Of a DNA stretch of 64,000 bases, positions 60,211-64,000 are shown one piece after another (the stretch's first letter is position 1; the number at the start of each line of letters is the position of its first letter). The stretch is taken from the NCBI RefSeq assembly GCF_001513745.1, contig NZ_CP013380.1, positions 1,426,001-1,490,000 of the forward strand. The letters are read 5' to 3'. The stretch is from Burkholderia humptydooensis (GTDB lineage Bacteria > Pseudomonadota > Gammaproteobacteria > Burkholderiales > Burkholderiaceae). The notes beneath the pieces are model-generated. The model did no database searches and was not told the origin of the DNA. It was given only the letters and a program-made list of their open reading frames with translations. Made by a program: the position numbers and the translations under genes.

Positions 60211-61332
60211 ATGAAAGCCCAATTGTTTGCACCGCTCAGGATGATGCAGAGCGTGGCGCTCGGCACCGCTGTCTCGGTCGCCGTCTCGCTGATGGTGGCG
60301 ACGGCCGCCGTCGCGCCCGCGGACGCGTTTGCCGCCACCGCCAAGACCGCGCAGAGCGCGAAAGGCAAGAAGAGCGCGGCGAAGAAGTCGCTGCGCGCCG
60401 CGTCGTCGAGTGCCGGGCCGCGCGCGAAAGGCGCGCGCAAGCGCGTGACCTACGTGTCGAACGGCCGGCATCGCAGCGGCGTGCGCCGCGTCGCGTTCGA
60501 GCCGCGCCCGCCGTCGGTGGGCCAGGCGTTCGGCCTGCACGAGACGCCCGATTCGCTCGCGCTGCGCTCGAGCGTCGCGTACGTCGTCGACCAGAACACG
60601 TCCGAGCCGCTCTTCGACAAGAATTCGCATGCGGTCGTGCCGATCGCGTCGATCACGAAGCTGATGACCGCGATGGTCGTCCTCGACTCGAAGGCGCCGC
60701 TCACCGACCAGATCGACGTGACCGACGAAGACCGCGATTACGAGAAGGGCACGGGTTCGCGCCTGTCGGTTGGCTCGGTGCTGTCGCGCGAGGACATGCT
60801 GCACATCGCGCTGATGGCGTCGGAGAACCGCGCGGCGGCCGCGCTGTCGCGCTACTACACGGGCGGCCGCCCGGCGTTCATCGCGGCGATGAACGCGAAG
60901 GCGAAGTCGCTCGGCATGAGCGACACGCACTTCGAGAATTCGACGGGCCTGTCGAGCCAGAACGTGTCGAGCGCGCGCGATCTCGTGAAGATGGTGAACG
61001 CGGCGTACCAGTACCCGCTCATCCGCAAGTTCTCGACCGATCGCAGCTACGAGGTCAACACCGGCAAGCGGATGCTCGCGTACAACAGCACGAACGCGCT
61101 CGTGCGCAATCCGTCGTGGGACATCGGCCTGCAGAAGACGGGCTTCATCAACGAAGCGGGCGAGTGCCTCGTGATGCAGACGACGATTCACAGCCGTCCG
61201 ATCGTGATGGTGCTGCTCGATTCGTTTGGCAAGTATTCGCGTTTCGCCGATGCGTCGCGCGTGCGCAACTGGCTCGACAACGGCGGCGGCGAGCGTCTGA
61301 CGGCGGCGAACACGTCGACGGGCGGAACCTGA
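60211..61332 (+). CDS. pbpG: D-alanyl-D-alanine endopeptidase (PBP7/8-like, S11 family)
   Basis: Periplasmic serine peptidase cleaving peptidoglycan cross-links. The 373-aa protein has an N-terminal export signal (hydrophobic stretch ~18-40 ending AFA), a Lys/Arg/Ala-rich linker (~41-95), then the S11 domain with SITK (catalytic Ser147, Lys150), SEN (204-206) and KTG (309-311). The missing C-terminal anchor domain and overall size fit PbpG (PBP7) rather than DacA/DacC. The start at 60211 lacks a good Shine-Dalgarno, but the upstream frame is not protein-like. A bidirectional terminator follows. Confidence 0.92.
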   Translation: MKAQLFAPLRMMQSVALGTAVSVAVSLMVATAAVAPADAFAATAKTAQSAKGKKSAAKKSLRAASSSAGPRAKGARKRVTYVSNGRHRSGVRRVAFEPRPPSVGQAFGLHETPDSLALRSSVAYVVDQNTSEPLFDKNSHAVVPIASITKLMTAMVVLDSKAPLTDQIDVTDEDRDYEKGTGSRLSVGSVLSREDMLHIALMASENRAAAALSRYYTGGRPAFIAAMNAKAKSLGMSDTHFENSTGLSSQNVSSARDLVKMVNAAYQYPLIRKFSTDRSYEVNTGKRMLAYNSTNALVRNPSWDIGLQKTGFINEAGECLVMQTTIHSRPIVMVLLDSFGKYSRFADASRVRNWLDNGGGERLTAANTSTGGT

Positions 61333-61365
61333 TCGCGCGGCCGTCCGATTGTGGCGTTGCTCAGC

Positions 61366-61393
61366 AAAAAGCCCCGCATTCGCGGGGCTTTTT
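61366..61393. terminator. Bidirectional terminator between pbpG and the IclR gene
   Basis: AAAAAGCCCCGC / GCGGGGCTTTTT with loop ATTC; T5 follows the stem on both strands, serving the two convergent genes. Confidence 0.9.
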
Positions 61394-61449
61394 CGTGTGC
61401 GTGGCCCGCGGGCGACCGGCCGACGAAAGCGCGCAAGCGTAGTACGCGC

Positions 61450-62262
61450 CTACGCCTGCTTTTGCGCCGGCGCGTCCACGTCCTTCGCGGTTTCCGGCCG
61501 ATAGCCGAGCGATTCGGAGATCGTGAGCGCCGTGCGGCTCAACTGGCCGAGCCATGCGTCCTGCAGCCGGTCGGCGGGCGCGGACAGCGACAGCCCCGCG
61601 ACCAGCTTGCCGGAATCGTCGTAGATGCCGGCCGCGATGCAGCGCACGCCAAGCTCCAGTTCCTCGTTGTCGCGCGCGCACGCTTGCTGGCGCACGAGCG
61701 TCAATTCGCGCTCGAGCTTCGGCAGCTCGGTGATACTGTTCTGCGTATGGCCGGCGAGGCCCGTGCGCGTCGCGTATGCGCGCACCCGCGACGTCTCGTC
61801 GGCCGCGAGGAACAGCTTGCCGACCGACGTCAGGTGCAGCGGCGCGCGGCCGCCGATCGCGCGGACGACCTGCATCCCCGAGCGCTCCGAGTACGCGCGT
61901 TCGATGTAGACGATCTCGTCGCCCTGGCGCACCGACAGGTTCACGGTCTGCCCCGTCATCCGGTGCAGCTCGCGCATCGGCATCAGCGCGGCGTCGCGCA
62001 CTGACAGGCGGGCCTTCACGAGGTTGCCGAGTTCGAGCAGGCGCATGCCGAGCCGGTACGTGCCGGGATCGGACCGGTCGACGAGACGGCAGGTCACCAT
62101 GTCGTTCAGGATACGGTGCGCGGTGGAGGGATGCAGTTCGGTGCGCTGCGCGAGTTCCTTCAGGCTGACCGGATCGCTGTGCGCGGCGAGCGCATCGAGG
62201 AGCCGCATCATCCGTTCGATCACCTGGATCGACGTTTTGGAATCCGGGTTCGGGTTGCTCAT
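61450..62262 (-). CDS. IclR-family transcriptional regulator
   Basis: A 270-aa IclR-type regulator: winged HTH at about 10-75 (SIQVIERMMRLLDALAAHSD, LKELAQRTELHPSTAHRILN) and a C-terminal effector domain with GRAPLHLTSVGKLFLA and CIAAGIYDDSGKLVAGLSLS. It is divergent from lutA across 182 bp, so it probably controls the lactate-utilisation genes and itself. A partial dyad CAAT-N6-ATTG (62292-62305) lies between the starts. The effector is unknown; lactate or a related hydroxyacid is inferred from position. Confidence 0.93.
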   Translation of the reverse strand: MSNPNPDSKTSIQVIERMMRLLDALAAHSDPVSLKELAQRTELHPSTAHRILNDMVTCRLVDRSDPGTYRLGMRLLELGNLVKARLSVRDAALMPMRELHRMTGQTVNLSVRQGDEIVYIERAYSERSGMQVVRAIGGRAPLHLTSVGKLFLAADETSRVRAYATRTGLAGHTQNSITELPKLERELTLVRQQACARDNEELELGVRCIAAGIYDDSGKLVAGLSLSAPADRLQDAWLGQLSRTALTISESLGYRPETAKDVDAPAQKQA

Positions 62263-62444
62263 CGTGGGAAATCGATTGCCGCATCAAATACCAATGCGTC
62301 GATTGTATCTCGTATCGTGAAAAAAGCGAACGGTGTTCGAGGAAGTCCTCGCTTGGCGCCGGACGCGGCGTTTCTTTGCGCGGGGGCGTTGGTCGCGCCG
62401 CGCGAACGGCGGATAATGAGCGGCGTTTTCTCGAAGGGGCGCCT

Positions 62445-63167
62445 ATGCGAGTCGGATTGTTCGTCACATGCCTCGTCGACCTGATGCGGCCCGAGATCGG
62501 CTTTTCGGCACTCAAGCTGCTGAAGCAGGCGGGCTGCGACGTCGTCGTGCCGCCCACGCAGACCTGCTGCGGCCAGCCCGCGTACAACTCGGGCGAGCGC
62601 GCGCTCGCGCGCGATCTCGCCGAAAAGACGCTCGGCGAATTCGAAGCGCTCGACTATGTCGTCGTGCCGTCGGGCTCGTGCGGCGGGATGATCCGGGTCC
62701 ATTACGGCGACCTCTTTCGCGACGATCCCGAGCTGATGGCGCGCTACGGGCGTCTGCGCGCGAAGGTCTACGAACTGACCGACTTCTTCGTCAACGTCGC
62801 GCAGGTGGCGCTCAAGCCGGGCGAGTTCAAGGGGCCCGTCACGTACCACGATTCGTGCTCCGGCCTGCGCGAGCTCGGCGTGAAGGCGCAGCCGCGCGCG
62901 CTGCTCGCGCAGCGTGGCGTCGCCGTCGACGAAATGAAGGACTGCGAGCACTGTTGCGGCTTTGGCGGCACGTTCGCGGTGAAGTACGGCGACATCTCGA
63001 CCGCGATCGTCGACGAGAAGTGCGCGAACGTGCGCGCGACGGGCGCGGGCGCGGTCGTGCTCGGCGATCTCGGCTGCATGCTGAACATCGAAGGGCGGCT
63101 GCGCCGCACGGGCGACCGCGACACGCGCGTGCTGCACGTCGCGCAGGTGCTCGCGGGCGACGTCTGA
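62445..63167 (+). CDS. lutA: L-lactate utilisation iron-sulfur protein LutA (GlcF-like)
   Basis: Fe-S subunit of the LutABC lactate dehydrogenase system, transferring electrons from L-lactate. The 240-aa protein has the two CCG cysteine-rich domains: QTCCGQPAYNSG (near residue 35), DSCSGLRELG, and CEHCCGFGGTF (near 165-175). The start at 62445 follows GAAGGGGC. lutB begins 107 bp downstream; lutC would be expected past the window. Confidence 0.92.
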   Translation: MRVGLFVTCLVDLMRPEIGFSALKLLKQAGCDVVVPPTQTCCGQPAYNSGERALARDLAEKTLGEFEALDYVVVPSGSCGGMIRVHYGDLFRDDPELMARYGRLRAKVYELTDFFVNVAQVALKPGEFKGPVTYHDSCSGLRELGVKAQPRALLAQRGVAVDEMKDCEHCCGFGGTFAVKYGDISTAIVDEKCANVRATGAGAVVLGDLGCMLNIEGRLRRTGDRDTRVLHVAQVLAGDV

Positions 63168-63273
63168 GCGTCTCGCCCCGGACGGATCGGCCGCGCCACG
63201 CGCGCCGCGCCGCCGTTCGCCGCCGATCACCGATACGAACCCGCGACGAGATCCACGAACTTCACGAGCCGCC

Positions 63274-64000
63274 ATGCAGGTCCAATCGATGCACTTCAAG
63301 GCGCGCGCCGGCGAAAAGCTCGCCGATGCGCGCCTGCAGGAAAACCTCGGAAGGCTGTCGACGAAATTCGTGTCGGGCCGCGCCGAGGCGATCACGCAGA
63401 TCGATTTCGTCGCGACGCGCGCGGAGCTGAAGGCGCGCCGCAACCGTGCGCTGGAACGGCTCGACGTGTGGCTCGAGATGTTCGAGCGCGAGGCGACGCG
63501 ACGCGGTACGACCGTGCTGTACGCGGAGACGACAGGCGACGCGGCGACGCTCATCGCCGACATCGCGCGCCGGCACGGCGTGAAGAAGGTCGTCAAGACG
63601 AAATCGATGGTGACCGAGGAAGCGAATCTCAACGCGGTGCTCGGCCGGCTCGGCGTGCAGTCGATCGAGACGGACCTCGGCGAATACATCCTGCAGATCA
63701 ACGACAACGAGCCGCCGAGCCACATCATCGCGCCCGTGCTGCACCGGGACAAGGAGGAGGTTGCCACGCTGTTCGCGAAGACGCACGGGCGGCCGCGCCT
63801 CACCGAGATTGCCGAGATGACCCGCGAGGCGCGCGAGGTTCTGCGCCCGCATTTCCTGTCGGCGGACATGGGCGTGACGGGCGGCAACTTCGTGATCGCC
63901 GAGACGGGCTCCGTCGTGCTCGTGACGAACGAGGGCAACGAAGGGATGTGCACGGTGCTGCCGCGTGTGCACGTCGCGGTGACGGGGATCGAGAAGGTGC
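63274..64000 (+). CDS. lutB: L-lactate utilisation protein LutB, 3' part beyond window
   Basis: Iron-sulfur flavin-linked subunit of the LutABC complex; only the first 242 codons are present and the frame is open at the right edge. The N-terminus (MQVQSMHFKARAGEKLADAR) and the segments KTKSMVTEEANLNAVL, LGEYILQINDNEPPSHII and SADMGVTGGNFVIAETGSV match the LutB/LUD-domain family. The ferredoxin-like [4Fe-4S] region lies further downstream, outside the window. Confidence 0.92.
   Translation, partial: MQVQSMHFKARAGEKLADARLQENLGRLSTKFVSGRAEAITQIDFVATRAELKARRNRALERLDVWLEMFEREATRRGTTVLYAETTGDAATLIADIARRHGVKKVVKTKSMVTEEANLNAVLGRLGVQSIETDLGEYILQINDNEPPSHIIAPVLHRDKEEVATLFAKTHGRPRLTEIAEMTREAREVLRPHFLSADMGVTGGNFVIAETGSVVLVTNEGNEGMCTVLPRVHVAVTGIEKV

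Overview
GC-rich (roughly two-thirds G+C), almost fully coding chromosomal DNA of a beta-proteobacterium. The combination of a narK1-narK2-narGHJI-narXL block, glnA-ntrB-ntrC, aceE-aceF-lpdA with a lipoyl domain on LpdA, a PHB phasin and hut/puu catabolic genes suggests the large chromosome of a Burkholderia, most likely the B. pseudomallei/thailandensis group. The species call is inference from gene content and protein resemblance.

Layout. 1-6.6 kb: end of a histidine-utilisation operon (hutF, hutG), a 770-bp spacer, then a putrescine-degradation operon (puuD-like, puuA-like, spuC-like aminotransferase). 6.6-7.7 kb: two small unknown genes of lower G+C, overlapping by 4 bp, beside tRNA-Val(CAC). 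7.8-13.6 kb: a LysR regulator divergent from acyl-CoA dehydrogenase, CaiB-type CoA-transferase and an MHS-type transporter, probably one acyl-CoA catabolic unit of unknown substrate. 13.7-19.6 kb: yggX, and argA divergent from hrpA across a 23-bp gap. 19.6-24.1 kb: secreted YVTN beta-propeller, membrane fatty-acid hydroxylase, EI24/CysZ-like membrane protein, MoCF-domain protein, rhodanese. 24.2-28.8 kb: glnA with a sigma-54/NtrC control region, then ntrB and ntrC. 28.8-30.6 kb: xth and a lower-GC FkbM methyltransferase. 30.9-43.4 kb: the respiratory nitrate block on the minus strand (narK1, narK2, narG, H, J, I, then narX, narL). 43.6-49 kb: tRNA-fMet, SOS-controlled dinB, oligopeptidase prlC, folD. 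48.8-58.7 kb: a FixJ/FixL-like two-component pair, then the pyruvate dehydrogenase genes. 58.9-64 kb: phasin, PBP7-type D,D-endopeptidase, IclR regulator divergent from lutA and the start of lutB.

The functional themes are nitrogen (hut, puu, glnA-ntrBC, nar, argA) and central carbon/redox metabolism (pdh, lut, phasin). No CRISPR array, insertion sequence, integrase or prophage block was seen. The most interesting signals are regulatory: a palindromic -10 shared by argA and hrpA; a dinB promoter with an embedded LexA box that moves the start codon downstream; a dyad common to the two nar promoters; nested dyads over the phasin promoter; and the small two-gene unit beside tRNA-Val. Coding calls rest on protein-family recognition; starts were chosen from ribosome-binding sites, overlaps and family length.
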